42,818 nucleotides of DNA from Candidatus Woesearchaeota archaeon. GTDB taxonomy: Archaea > Nanobdellota > Nanobdellia > Woesearchaeales > SKGA01. The notes under the pieces were generated by a model. It saw only the letters and a list, made by a program, of their open reading frames with translations, made no database searches and was not told where the DNA came from. Shown piece by piece: positions 22,255 through 31,300 of the stretch (positions are counted from its first letter, which is position 1; each line of letters opens with the position of its first letter). Made by a program: the position numbers and the translations under genes. The DNA is taken from positions 1 through 42,818 of the forward strand of contig JAFGOT010000024.1 in NCBI GenBank assembly GCA_016926395.1, given 5' to 3'.

Positions 22255-22635
22255 ATGAAAAGAACAATTTTACTTAGTTTAATGGTTATTGTGGCTTTAA
22301 CACTCTCTGCTTGTGGTGTTGATAGTGCAGATGGTTCTGCTAACTATTCGCCAGAAGAAAAGGCTTCTATAAGTTCTTTTGCTCAGTGTTTGACTGATGC
22401 AGGGGCTGCAATGTATGGTGCAGAATGGTGTAGTCATTGTAAAGCTCAAAAAGCATTGTTTGGAGATTCTTTTGAAGATGTTTTATATTATGAGTGTACT
22501 GTTGAAGTTGATGCTTGTAATGCTGCAGGAATTGAAGGTTATCCAACATGGGTTGTTGATGGAAAAAAATATCCTGGGGAACAAAGTTTTCAAACACTTG
22601 GAGTTTTAACTGGATGTGAAGTTCCAACCATTTAA
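22255..22635 (+). CDS. lipoprotein with thioredoxin-like domain
   Basis: I use the ATG at 22255, not 22222: the TATA box at about 22209-22216 puts transcription start downstream of the first ATG, and the later start gives a perfect lipoprotein signal (MKRTILLSLMVIVALTLSAC, lipobox LSAC with Cys20). The mature part has a thioredoxin fold with YGAEWCSHCKAQ (Cys59, Cys62) and cis-Pro97 in GYPTW, plus Cys45, Cys81, Cys88 and Cys121. The phrase closely matches the thioredoxin-like domain that partners VKOR enzymes. It would form or shuffle disulfide bonds at the cell surface. No VKOR is in the window. Confidence 0.85.
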   Translation: MKRTILLSLMVIVALTLSACGVDSADGSANYSPEEKASISSFAQCLTDAGAAMYGAEWCSHCKAQKALFGDSFEDVLYYECTVEVDACNAAGIEGYPTWVVDGKKYPGEQSFQTLGVLTGCEVPTI

Positions 22636-22736
22636 TTTTTTTATTTTTTTATGAGAACTTTTTTAAACAAATCAATATTATCTATTTTGGGTTGTTTCTT
22701 TTTCAAGGTTGCGTGTATTTGATTCTATAGTAAACT

Positions 22737-23291
22737 ATGGTTAATTTAAAGAAAACAGTATTGTTGCCTTTAGCAGCATTAACATTAGCTTTTGCTAAAG
22801 CAGATGTAGCTAAAATAGATAGTCTGAAATCTCCTTCTTCTTTGGAGCAGACAGTAGATTTTACAAAACGACATAAATTTATTCGATTCAGTGATAATAA
22901 TTTTGAAGGTGGTTTTGAACTTTCACCATTTCAAGATTTTGGAGTGAATATTAGTTTTCCTATACTTGATATTGGTGAATTAAGTTCCTTGTATTTTGAT
23001 GTATCTCTTAGTACGCCTTTTAATTCTCTAAGGCCATATTTTAGTCACGGTGTTACTGCAAGACTTGAAGATTTTGGAATTCAAGCAGGTCTTAATTATG
23101 TTGCAGATTCTAATGGTGCTCCTTTGCCACCAAATAAACTTAGTTATGATCCTGCACCGTATATTGGAATAAAACGTTTTTTCCCTGAAGAAGATGCTTC
23201 ATTCTTTTTTAGGTGGAATATGTCTAGAAATTCGTACGATCCTGCTTTCACAACTGGAATTTCGTTTGCGATTAATAGAAAACGAAGTTAG
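22737..23291 (+). CDS. second secreted beta-rich protein, beta-barrel-like
   Basis: A 184-residue protein with a signal peptide (MVNLKKTVLLPLAALTLAFA, then KA-D, cleavage near residue 22). The mature part consists of amphipathic strands with aromatic residues and Gly/Asp/Asn turns: GGFELSPFQDFGVNISFPIL, SLYFDVSLSTPFNSLRPYF, GIQAGLNYVAD, SFFFRWNMSRNSYD, and a final strand TTGISFAINRKRS. It looks like a small 8-strand barrel or related beta protein, and mirrors the protein at 17978 in style. No family is recognised. No close Shine-Dalgarno site is seen; TTTTTTAAAC at about 22655 may be its promoter. Confidence 0.6.
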   Translation: MVNLKKTVLLPLAALTLAFAKADVAKIDSLKSPSSLEQTVDFTKRHKFIRFSDNNFEGGFELSPFQDFGVNISFPILDIGELSSLYFDVSLSTPFNSLRPYFSHGVTARLEDFGIQAGLNYVADSNGAPLPPNKLSYDPAPYIGIKRFFPEEDASFFFRWNMSRNSYDPAFTTGISFAINRKRS

Positions 23292-23533
23292 TTTTTCTTT
23301 TATTTTTTTTTAAGTATTTTTAGAATTAGTCTGGGTGTTTTTTCTGGGTTATACTATGTTTATAATATAACATATATTTATATTTTTCGTTTTTATTTGT
23401 CATCACATAGGGGTAAAAAAACAAATCTTTAAATATGATGGTTGGGTAATAGACTATACTGGCTGTTTTAATTGAGGGTTGTTTTCTTGGATCAGCAAAT
23501 TTAACAGTCAAAGTCTGGGAGGTGTATGGGTTA

Positions 23534-25276
23534 ATGAAAGAGGAGTCTCTATCGTTGGGAGAATTTCTAAAAATAACTTGGTATTGGATTCCAAACAAAA
23601 TTCGCTTTTTATTCAATTTATTAATAAGAATAATTAGTGTTACCGGAGGATTTATCTCTGCGTATTTTTTAGGAAAGGCAATTGATAGTCTGGTTGCTGG
23701 AACAAATTTTAATTCTTTTATTTGGTTTGTTTTAATAATTGCAGGGATAGAATTAACAACAGTTTTTACTAGGTTTTACAGTAAATTTTACATACAATAT
23801 ACTGGAGCACAAATGGCTCAACGCTTAAGACGTGAAGGCTTTAAGAAATTGATGAGACTAAATATGTCTTGGCATGAATCTCAACAAACAGGTAAAAAAC
23901 TATCTCAAATAGAAAAAGGAGCGAGTGCAACTTCAGAACTTATGCGAATGTTTTCAAATGAAATAATCCAATTAATAGTAAGTGGAGCAGTGGTTTTATT
24001 TGTGTTCTTTAAAATTAATTTACTTTATTTAATTGTTATTTTAACATTTGCAATAGTTATTTTCTTATCAGAAAGATTTTTTGTGAAAAAAGTTTATGCT
24101 GCATCAAAAAGATATCATATCTACGAAGAAAAAGTTGGTGGTTTACTCTTTGAAGCAGGGAATAATTTATTATCAATAAAAGCTCTTGGCTATGAAGACA
24201 AAATATTAAGACTAATAAAAAATAAAGAAAAAAACTCTCTGCTGAATTGGACTAAAAGGAAAGTAGAGGGGCAGAAAAAATCCGTGACTGTTTTAGTTCT
24301 AACCGTGCTTGGTTACGCTGCTTTTTTTACTTTACTTGGAAGGGATGCAATATCTGGAGCAATAAGTGTTGGTAGTGTGGTTGTTTTTTTAGGATATTAC
24401 ACTAGATTCTCATCGGCGATGACGAATTATGCAAGTGTATCTTTAGGATTTGTGGCGTTAAAAGTGAGATTTGAGCGACTTAATGTTCTAATAAACGAAC
24501 CAGAAGAAAACGAAGATTTGCACGGTAAAAAACATTTATCAAAAAATTGGAAAAAAATTATTTTTGAAAATGTTGATTTTGCATACAAAGACAAAAAAGT
24601 CTTAAAAAAATTCAGTTTACAAATAAATAGAAATGAGAAAATAGGAATTGTGGGTTTGAGTGGGAGCGGAAAATCAACAATAGCTAAACTTCTACTAAAA
24701 TTATATGAGCCTCAATCTGGAAGAGTTTGTTTCGATGATAGGAATGTTAAAGAGATTAATAAAAAATCTTTACGAGAAGGGCTTTCTGTTGTTCTCCAAG
24801 ATCAAGAATTGTTTAGCACGACACTACAAGAAAATATAACTATGGCAGGGGTTGGAAGTGATACTTCTCGTCTTAATCAGGCTATTCATGTTAGTTATTT
24901 AAAGCCTGTTATTGATGAATTGCCTTTTGGGATTAAAACTCAAATCGGAGAAAAAGGTTTTAAACTAAGTGGTGGGCAAAGACAAAGATTGGGAATTGCA
25001 AGAGCCGTATATAGAAATACGCCTGTGATTATTCTAGATGAGGCCACGTCTAGTTTAGATAGTGCAAGTGAGTATCACATACAGAAATCTTTTGACGATT
25101 TGGGAAATACTACCTTGATAGTTATTGCACATAGATTAGCAACTCTAAAAGGAATGGACAGGATAGTATACTTGGAACATGGTGTGATAAAAGAAGAGGG
25201 TTCTTTTAGAAGTTTAATTGCAAAAAAGGGAAAATTCTATGAGCTTTACCAAAAGCAAAGACTCAAAGAAGTTTAA
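23534..25276 (+). CDS. ABC exporter, fused membrane and ATPase domains
   Basis: Half-size exporter (MsbA/LmrA/peptide-exporter type) of 580 residues: six membrane helices in the first 310 residues, then one ATPase domain. ATPase motifs: Walker A GLSGSGKST, Q-loop VVLQDQELF, signature LSGGQRQRLGIARA, Walker B VIILDEATSSLD, and H-loop VIAHRLAT. It would act as a homodimer. I prefer ATG 23534, with GGAGGTG 10 nt upstream; a GTG at 23522 is possible. TTTAAATATG near 23430 suggests a leader of about 75 nt. The substrate (lipid, peptide, drug) is unknown. Confidence 0.93.
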   Translation: MKEESLSLGEFLKITWYWIPNKIRFLFNLLIRIISVTGGFISAYFLGKAIDSLVAGTNFNSFIWFVLIIAGIELTTVFTRFYSKFYIQYTGAQMAQRLRREGFKKLMRLNMSWHESQQTGKKLSQIEKGASATSELMRMFSNEIIQLIVSGAVVLFVFFKINLLYLIVILTFAIVIFLSERFFVKKVYAASKRYHIYEEKVGGLLFEAGNNLLSIKALGYEDKILRLIKNKEKNSLLNWTKRKVEGQKKSVTVLVLTVLGYAAFFTLLGRDAISGAISVGSVVVFLGYYTRFSSAMTNYASVSLGFVALKVRFERLNVLINEPEENEDLHGKKHLSKNWKKIIFENVDFAYKDKKVLKKFSLQINRNEKIGIVGLSGSGKSTIAKLLLKLYEPQSGRVCFDDRNVKEINKKSLREGLSVVLQDQELFSTTLQENITMAGVGSDTSRLNQAIHVSYLKPVIDELPFGIKTQIGEKGFKLSGGQRQRLGIARAVYRNTPVIILDEATSSLDSASEYHIQKSFDDLGNTTLIVIAHRLATLKGMDRIVYLEHGVIKEEGSFRSLIAKKGKFYELYQKQRLKEV

Positions 25277-25287
25277 TTTTATTTTTT

Positions 25288-26526
25288 TTATTTTCCATGA
25301 ACTCCAATGCCTTTGTAAATACAATTAGGGATGTTGTCATGAAACATGTTTCTACCATCAACAAAAACTTTAACTTTTGAGAAATCTATATTCTTAAAAG
25401 CATCATGGTTAGTTGCAAGTAAAATAGTGTCTGTTTTATTTTGTAATTCTTTAAGAGAATCAACATCGCTTTTAATGTAAGGATCAAACGTTATTACTTT
25501 TGCTCCTTTTTTTTCAAGAAATTTTTTAATTACTAAAGAAGGGCTTTCACGAAGATCTCCAACATTGGCTTTATATGATAGGCCAAGAAGACCGACAATT
25601 GTTCCATTAAGTGCTCTTTTATCTTCGTTTAATGCATCTTGGAGTAGATTGACTGTGTGTCCTGGCATGCTTTCATTTATTGTTCTTGCATTCCTTAAAA
25701 ACTTATGATCAAAACCTTTACTCTTAGCTTTTTCAATTAGATAATATGGATCTACAGGAATGCAATGTCCTCCAACCCCGCAACCAGGATAATGTGGCAT
25801 GAATGCAAAGGGTTTAGTTGAAGCTCCTCTAATTACCTCAACAACATCAATATCTAAAACCTCAAAACTTTTTGCAATTTCATTAATGAATGCGATGTTT
25901 ATATCTCTAAAACTGTTTTCTAATATTTTAGTAGCTTCAGCAGCTCTGATGTTTGACATCTTAACAACTTCTCCACTAATAATATTTGTATAAAACTCGT
26001 ATGCTTTTTCTAATCCTTCTGTTGTAAATGCTCCAACGACTCTAGGAATATTTCCAACATTCCACTTTGGATCTCCTGGGTTGATACGTTCAGGACAATG
26101 GGCTAAGAAATAATCTTTTCCAACTATAAATCCTTCTTTATCAAAAATTGGTTTAACAATTTCTTCCATAACTCCGGGATTAATTGTTGATTCAACAACA
26201 ACAAGTGGTTTGTTATTTTTGATATTCTCTTTAACTAAACTAACTGCTGAAATAACAGGTCTTAAATCAGGCATTTTAGTTTCATCAACAGGAGTTGGAA
26301 CACAAATAATTATAACATTGCTAGTTTGTAATGGCGTTGAATCCGTATTTGATGATTCAAAAACATCTTTGAAATTGCCTCCTTCAACAGGGTCAATTCC
26401 TTTAGAAATTTTATCTATTTTTACAGGGTCCTTATCAAACCCGAAAACATCAAATCCTTTTTGTTTACAAAGAACTGCTAATGGAAAACCTACATAACCT
26501 AAACCTACTATACTTATTTTTGTCAT
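25288..26526 (-). CDS. UDP-sugar 6-dehydrogenase (WecC/WbpA-like)
   Basis: NAD-dependent oxidation of a UDP-sugar (UDP-N-acetylmannosamine or UDP-GlcNAc) to the uronate, for surface polysaccharide or protein glycan synthesis. Seen: Rossmann start ISIVGLGYVGFPLA (4-17), FDKDP, CVPTPVDE, STINPGV, the helical linker with KILENSFRDINIAFINE, and the active-site Cys255 in GCGVGGHCIPVDPYYL. The GCGVGGHCIPVDP form favours the WecC/WbpA branch over UDP-glucose dehydrogenase. The C-terminal UDP-binding domain ends with GRNMFHDN. GGTG lies before the ATG, with a TATA box near 26571-26581. No glycosyltransferases are next to it. Confidence 0.93.
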   Translation of the reverse strand: MTKISIVGLGYVGFPLAVLCKQKGFDVFGFDKDPVKIDKISKGIDPVEGGNFKDVFESSNTDSTPLQTSNVIIICVPTPVDETKMPDLRPVISAVSLVKENIKNNKPLVVVESTINPGVMEEIVKPIFDKEGFIVGKDYFLAHCPERINPGDPKWNVGNIPRVVGAFTTEGLEKAYEFYTNIISGEVVKMSNIRAAEATKILENSFRDINIAFINEIAKSFEVLDIDVVEVIRGASTKPFAFMPHYPGCGVGGHCIPVDPYYLIEKAKSKGFDHKFLRNARTINESMPGHTVNLLQDALNEDKRALNGTIVGLLGLSYKANVGDLRESPSLVIKKFLEKKGAKVITFDPYIKSDVDSLKELQNKTDTILLATNHDAFKNIDFSKVKVFVDGRNMFHDNIPNCIYKGIGVHGK

Positions 26527-26660
26527 TTATATTTACACCACATAACTATGTATTTTGTTTTTTGAATTTTGATTTATAAGGTTTATTGATTTTAAATCTG
26601 CTTTTTTAATCTATTTTACTTTCAAATATTTTAAAAAGGCTTATGATTAATTTATTTAAA

Positions 26661-27122
26661 ATGATTGATGTAGGAAAAAAAGCGCCTTCTTTTTCACTTT
26701 CTGATAAAGATGGTAAAAAAATTAGTTTGAAAGATGTGGATGCTAGTTATACTGTTGTTTATTTTTATCCAAAAGATAACGCTCCTGGTTGCACTATTGA
26801 GGCTCACGGGTTTGAGAAATTAAAAACAAAATTCAAAAACGCAAATGCTGTTGTTGTTGGAATTTCGGGTGGGGATGAAAAAAGCAAAACTAAGTTTTGC
26901 GAGAAACAAAACCTTTCCATTCTTCTTTTGTCTGATTCTGATTTTGCAGTTTCAACAAAATACGGTGTTTATGGTGAGAAAAAGTTTATGGGTAAAACAT
27001 ATATGGGAATAAATCGAGTTACATTTTTACTTGATAAGGATAAAAAGGTGATTAAAAGATATGATTCTGTTAAACCATTAACTCACCCTCAAAACGTGTT
27101 GGATGATATAACTAGCTTCTAA
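26661..27122 (+). CDS. peroxiredoxin, PrxQ/BCP type
   Basis: Thiol peroxidase. I start at ATG 26661: the family begins near this Met (MIDVGKKAPSFSL) and ATTTTAAAAA at 26628-26637 is placed for a leaderless message from there; an ATG at 26643 is 18 nt earlier. Peroxidatic Cys44 lies in APGCT, followed by Arg in a late GINRVTFLLD strand. The resolving Cys usually five residues later in PrxQ is replaced (PGCTIEAHGF), so it is probably a 1-Cys type or resolves with Cys at about 79 (KFCEKQN). It sits just upstream of the Fe-S assembly genes, which fits oxidative stress defence. Confidence 0.92.
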   Translation: MIDVGKKAPSFSLSDKDGKKISLKDVDASYTVVYFYPKDNAPGCTIEAHGFEKLKTKFKNANAVVVGISGGDEKSKTKFCEKQNLSILLLSDSDFAVSTKYGVYGEKKFMGKTYMGINRVTFLLDKDKKVIKRYDSVKPLTHPQNVLDDITSF

Positions 27123-27131
27123 CGGTAACCA

Positions 27132-27152
27132 TTAAAGGAAACCTTTAAATAC
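27132..27152 (+). promoter_or_regulatory. palindrome over the TATA box of the wHTH sensor
   Basis: TTAAAGG-AAA-CCTTTAA (27132-27148) is a perfect 7-bp inverted repeat with a 3-nt spacer. Its right arm overlaps the TATA box TTTAAATAC (27144-27152), which lies 24-32 nt before the ATG. A regulator bound here would block TBP, so this is a candidate autoregulatory site. Confidence 0.55.
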
Positions 27153-27175
27153 TACTTTTTCTTTACTCTTTCTAT

Positions 27176-27688
27176 ATGGATCCTGTTCAAAAGCAAATAA
27201 TTACTCTTCTAAAAACTAAAAAAGAAGATATTACAATAAATCAAATAGCTGATGAACTAGGTATTGAACGACACACGGCTTCTCGTCATCTTGAATCATT
27301 AAAAGGTCTTGGAATCTGTACATTTAGATCCATCGGAAAATCGAAAGTCTGGAAATTAGCACCAAGTGCTTTTCTTAGTATAATGAGTGAAGAAAGTCCA
27401 TTACGAGATGAACTTGATATGTTCTTATCTTTAGTTGATAATAAAATAACTGTTCAAACACAAAATCATGATATTATTTGGGCAAATAAAGGAAAAATAA
27501 ACAAAAAATGTTATGAACTTCATGGAAAAAAAGAACATGAGTGTGATTGTTGTCCGGTTGAAAAAACATTTGCAACAGGAAAAACACAAAAATCAACCTG
27601 TCAACATAATGATATTGTAACAAAGCCTATCAAAGACAAAGACGGCAAAACAATTGCTGTAATAAACATACTCAAAAATAAGGACTAA
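27176..27688 (+). CDS. winged-helix regulator with PAS-like Cys-cluster sensor
   Basis: A 170-residue regulator. Residues 1-63 form a winged helix (ITINQIADELGIERHTASRHLESLKGLGICTF, with a wing SIGKSKVWKL). Residues 80-170 look like a PAS-like sensor: strands ITVQTQNHDIIWANK, then Cys112-x3-His116-Gly, Cys123, Cys125, Cys126-Pro, Cys142 and the final strand KTIAVINIL. The CYELHG...CDCCP...TG pattern is typical of PAS domains that bind a metal or Fe-S cluster. It sits 71 nt upstream of sufB, same strand, so I infer it senses Fe-S or redox state and controls suf, an analogue of SufR/IscR. The target is unproven. Confidence 0.75.
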   Translation: MDPVQKQIITLLKTKKEDITINQIADELGIERHTASRHLESLKGLGICTFRSIGKSKVWKLAPSAFLSIMSEESPLRDELDMFLSLVDNKITVQTQNHDIIWANKGKINKKCYELHGKKEHECDCCPVEKTFATGKTQKSTCQHNDIVTKPIKDKDGKTIAVINILKNKD

Positions 27689-27700
27689 CTTTATTTTTGG

Positions 27701-27740
27701 TGTCGACAAAAAGTCGGAATAAATATTTTTTTGTCGCAAA
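27701..27740 (+). promoter_or_regulatory. suf operon promoter with TGTCG repeats
   Basis: TGTCGACAAA (27701-27710) and TGTCGCAAA (27732-27740) are direct repeats 31 bp apart, about three helical turns. The first is also part of CGAC-AAAAA-GTCG (27704-27716). The TATA-like ATAAATAT (27720-27727) lies between them. The ATG of sufB is at 27760. These CG-containing motifs stand out in AT-rich DNA and are good candidate sites for the upstream Cys-cluster regulator. Confidence 0.55.
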
Positions 27741-27759
27741 CTAACATCCTAAAAGAAAA

Positions 27760-29157
27760 ATGAATGAAATAAAAGAATTATCCACTGAACTGTATGAAAA
27801 AAGCGACATCGTTGGAACTAAATTTGAAACTATTAAAGGATTAAATGAAGATGTTGTTAGACAAATTAGTGAATATAAAAAAGAGCCTGAGTGGATGCTT
27901 AATTTAAGATTACAATCATTAAAAATATTTCAAGAACTTGAAATGCCAAAATGGGGTCCTGATATTAGCGACCTTAATCTAAGCAAAATAACTTATTTCA
28001 ATGATCCTGAAAGTGTAAGTTCTAAATCTTGGGATGATGTTCCTGAAAATATAAAACGAACATTTGATGCACTTGGAATTCCTGAAGCAGAGAAAAAAGC
28101 ATTAGCAGGAGTTGGAGCACAATTTGATAGTTCTACAGTATATCATAATTTGGCAAAAGAATTAGAAGAAAAAGGAGTTATATTCAAAGATATGGATGAA
28201 GCTGTCAAAGATCATCCGCAGCTTATTCAAAAATATTTTATGAAACAATGTATATCGCCAAGTTTACATAAATTCGCGGCGTTACATGGAGCTGTTTGGA
28301 GTGGAGGAACTTTTATTTATGTTCCAAAAAATGTGGATGTGGGTCAACCACTGCAAGCTTATTTTAGAATGAATAAAATTGCGTTTGGACAATTTGAACA
28401 TACTTTGATAATTCTAGAAGAAGGAGCAAAATTACATTATATAGAAGGATGTAGTGCTCCAAAATATGATGAGAACTCGCTTCATGCTGGAGGGGTTGAA
28501 ATATTTGTTCACAAAAATGCAAACATGAGATACAGTAGCGTTGAAAACTGGTCAAAAAACACTTACAATCTAAACACTAAACGAGCGCTTGTTTATGAAG
28601 ATGCTAATATGGAGTGGGTTAGTGGGAACATGGGGAGTAAAAAAACAATGCTTTACCCTGCAACAATACTTATTGGAAAAGGAAGCAGTTCAACTCACAT
28701 AGGAGTTGCTTATGCAAGTAAAGATCAAGAACAAGATACTGGTGCTAAAGTATATCATATGGCTTCAAACACTACAAGCATAATCAAAAATAAAAGTATT
28801 TCACGAGAAGGCGGGATTACCAATTATAGGGGGATTGTAAAGGTTGCAAGAAATGCAGAAAACTGTAGTAGTGCTGTTGACTGTGATGCGCTGATGCTTG
28901 ATAATAAAAGTCAAAGTAATACTTTTCCAACAATGGATATTAACAACAAAAACGTTACAATTGCTCATGAAGCAAGAGTGGGAAAAATAAGTGATGATCA
29001 AATATTTTATTTACAATCAAGAGGAATTCCTGAAGAGCAAGCTATGCAAATGATTGTAAATGGTTTTATGGAACCTCTTGTGAAAGAATTACCTCTTGAA
29101 TATGCAAGTGAGATGAATAAATTAATAGAACTTGATATGGAAGGATCTCTTGGTTAA
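27760..29157 (+). CDS. sufB: Fe-S cluster scaffold SufB
   Basis: Scaffold subunit of the SufBC2D complex on which Fe-S clusters form. The 465-residue protein shows the family's N-terminal region (KKEPEWMLNLRLQSLKIF), VWSGGTFIYVPKNVDVGQPLQAYFR, EGCSAPKYD, the repeated strands of the beta-helix core, NCSSAVDCDALMLDNKSQSNTFP (Cys375 is the likely sulfur acceptor) and IAHEARVGKISDDQIFYLQSRG. It is first in sufB-sufD-sufS-sufC. The near-zero spacing to sufD indicates coupling. Likely controlled by the site at 27701-27740. Confidence 0.97.
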   Translation: MNEIKELSTELYEKSDIVGTKFETIKGLNEDVVRQISEYKKEPEWMLNLRLQSLKIFQELEMPKWGPDISDLNLSKITYFNDPESVSSKSWDDVPENIKRTFDALGIPEAEKKALAGVGAQFDSSTVYHNLAKELEEKGVIFKDMDEAVKDHPQLIQKYFMKQCISPSLHKFAALHGAVWSGGTFIYVPKNVDVGQPLQAYFRMNKIAFGQFEHTLIILEEGAKLHYIEGCSAPKYDENSLHAGGVEIFVHKNANMRYSSVENWSKNTYNLNTKRALVYEDANMEWVSGNMGSKKTMLYPATILIGKGSSSTHIGVAYASKDQEQDTGAKVYHMASNTTSIIKNKSISREGGITNYRGIVKVARNAENCSSAVDCDALMLDNKSQSNTFPTMDINNKNVTIAHEARVGKISDDQIFYLQSRGIPEEQAMQMIVNGFMEPLVKELPLEYASEMNKLIELDMEGSLG

Positions 29158-29158
29158 A

Positions 29159-30115
29159 ATGGTTGAAACAAAAGTAAAGAGAGGATTGGGAATTGTAACT
29201 GATTTAGATTTGAAAAGTCCAATTTCCAATGGATTAAATAAAATCTCCATTGAAGGAGCATATCAAGAAATCTCTTTTGATGATAATTTAGCTTGTGTGC
29301 GAGATGCAAGAGCGGGAACAAATAATCATTTTGATGAAATTCATTTTGACAATTGTGAAACCAAAATATTGGAGATAAAAGGAAACACTATTATACGGCA
29401 AGAAATAGAGTCCCCCACACAACTAATTCTTTGCATAGATCAAACTGCTAATATTAATATTGATTTGAGAGGAAAATCAAATTCATTTCTATCTTCTGGA
29501 ATATTTATACATGTTCATAAAGATGTACATGCGAATATTTTAATTAAATCAGAACTAAAGGGAAATCAAAATTATTTAAGATTAATTCAAATACAAGAAG
29601 AGAATTCAAATATTAATTTTGCGTTGCAGTATTATTCTGAAAATCAATCTTTGTTATTTTTCAAAACTGATTTAGTTGGTGAAAATTCTGCTTTGGATAA
29701 AAGAGTATTCATAAAAGGAACTAATTCTGTTCTGGATAGTGACATTAAAATTATTCATAACGCTTCAAGAACCAAATCTAATATGGTTGTTAATGGAACG
29801 CTTGAAAAGTCTAGAATAATAAATGAAAATTCTATTAATATAACTAAAGATGCTGATACTTGTGAAGGTTATGAACATAGTAAATTCATAATTTTAGATT
29901 CTGAATCGGACGCTATTAGTATTCCTAATCTTGAAATATCCAATAACAACGTTAGTTGTTCTCATGGAAGTACAATAAGTAGTGTTGGAGAAGAGGAATT
30001 ATTTTATTTACAATCAAGAGGGCTAAATAAGAAAGACTCTGTTTCCTTAATAACTCAGGGACTTGAGTCATCTGTGGTTGATCATGTTTTAATTGGAAGT
30101 GGAATTGATGAATAA
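29159..30115 (+). CDS. sufD: Fe-S assembly protein SufD
   Basis: SufB-paralogous subunit of SufBC2D. The start is ATG 29159, one nucleotide after the sufB stop, with AAGGAT upstream; an earlier frame start at 29132 would overlap sufB. The beta-helix repeats are visible (IIRQEIESPTQLILCIDQT, KDVHANILIKSEL) and the C-terminal block SCSHGSTISSVGEEELFYLQSRGL matches SufB/SufD. The conserved His is in NNVSCSHGST. The 318-residue form is shorter than E. coli SufD (about 420), as is usual for archaea. It overlaps sufS by 8 nt. Confidence 0.93.
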   Translation: MVETKVKRGLGIVTDLDLKSPISNGLNKISIEGAYQEISFDDNLACVRDARAGTNNHFDEIHFDNCETKILEIKGNTIIRQEIESPTQLILCIDQTANINIDLRGKSNSFLSSGIFIHVHKDVHANILIKSELKGNQNYLRLIQIQEENSNINFALQYYSENQSLLFFKTDLVGENSALDKRVFIKGTNSVLDSDIKIIHNASRTKSNMVVNGTLEKSRIINENSINITKDADTCEGYEHSKFIILDSESDAISIPNLEISNNNVSCSHGSTISSVGEEELFYLQSRGLNKKDSVSLITQGLESSVVDHVLIGSGIDE

Positions 30116-31295
30116 AAAAGATTTTCAAGTTTTTGAAAAAAATGATGTTGTGTATTTGGATAGCGCGGCAACAACTCAAAGACCAAAAGTAGTTGTTGAG
30201 GCATTGGTTGATGCATATGTGAATAGAAATGCCAATGCACATCGTGCAGGATATGAATTATCTATAAAAGCAACTGAAGGGATGGAAGAAGCAAGAGAAA
30301 AATTTGCTAAATTTGTTGGCGCAAGAAAAGAAGAAATAATTTTTGCAAAAAACACTACTGAAATATTAAATAATTTAGCAAGAAGTATTCCTATAAACTT
30401 GGAAGATGATGTTTTAGTAACTGATATGGAGCATCATAGTAATTTTGTTCCTTGGCAACAAGAGGCAAAACAAGTTGGTGCTACGTTTAGATCAGTTCCA
30501 TTAAATCCTAAAACTTATGAATTAGATTTTAATATAGATTTAATCAAATCAAATACTAAAGTTTTTTCATTTACAGGGATGTCAAATGTTAGTGGATACA
30601 TGCCAAACATAAAAGAAATTGTTAGACAAATTAGAGAAAAAAATCCCAATACAATAATTATTTTAGATGCTTGCCAATTAGCACCTCATAAGATAGTTGA
30701 TGTAAAAGAATTAGATGTTGACTTCATGGCTTTTTCCGTACATAAACTCTACGGCCCTTTTGGTGTTGGTGTTATGTATGGTAAATATGAATTATTAGAA
30801 AAACTAGAACCTTTTCTTTATGGAGGAAGTATGATTGGAAAAGTAAGTCTTGAAGTTACGACTTGGGCAGATATTCCTCATAGATTTGAAGCTGGAACAA
30901 TGGACTCAAGTAGTATTATGACTTGCGTAGCTGCAATAGATTATCTAAATAAATTGTCTATTGAAAAAATAGAAGAAAACGAAACAAAACTTTTAGAATT
31001 AGCAAAACAAAAACTAAACGAAATAGAAGGTGTTCATATAATAGGTCATCAAGATGAAAACAATTATGGTCCATTATTGAGTTTTTATGTGGATGGTGTC
31101 GATGCTGATGATATTGCAACCATGCTTGGAAGCAAAGGTATATGTGTAAGGTCTGGAAAACACTGTGCTGAACCATTTCTAAATGCAATTGGTGTCCAAG
31201 GAACAGTTAGATTAAGTTTTGGAATATATAATGATGAATCTGATGTAGAGAAATTTATTAGTGCTTTAAATGCAGCATTGAAATTATTAAGGTGA
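30108..31295 (+). CDS. sufS: cysteine desulfurase SufS
   Basis: PLP-dependent enzyme that takes sulfur from cysteine and passes it to SufE/SufB. The start ATG 30108 lies inside the sufD end (ATGAATAA). Key residues: the N-terminal VVYLDSAATTQRP, His in DMEHHSNFVPW, Asp in LDACQLAPHK, Lys213 in SVHKLYGPFG (Schiff-base lysine) and the catalytic Cys353 in RSGKHCAEP, in the SufS/type-II loop (normally RxGHHCA; here K replaces the first H). Length 395 is standard. It depends on SufE, which is encoded 8.4 kb away (39743). Confidence 0.95.
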   Translation: MNKKDFQVFEKNDVVYLDSAATTQRPKVVVEALVDAYVNRNANAHRAGYELSIKATEGMEEAREKFAKFVGARKEEIIFAKNTTEILNNLARSIPINLEDDVLVTDMEHHSNFVPWQQEAKQVGATFRSVPLNPKTYELDFNIDLIKSNTKVFSFTGMSNVSGYMPNIKEIVRQIREKNPNTIIILDACQLAPHKIVDVKELDVDFMAFSVHKLYGPFGVGVMYGKYELLEKLEPFLYGGSMIGKVSLEVTTWADIPHRFEAGTMDSSSIMTCVAAIDYLNKLSIEKIEENETKLLELAKQKLNEIEGVHIIGHQDENNYGPLLSFYVDGVDADDIATMLGSKGICVRSGKHCAEPFLNAIGVQGTVRLSFGIYNDESDVEKFISALNAALKLLR

Positions 31296-31300
31296 ATAAA

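Noticed and set aside
23326-23616. 96-codon minus-strand frame before the ABC exporter
   Set aside because: It overlaps the exporter start, its promoter region and its ribosome-binding site; no start signal of its own.
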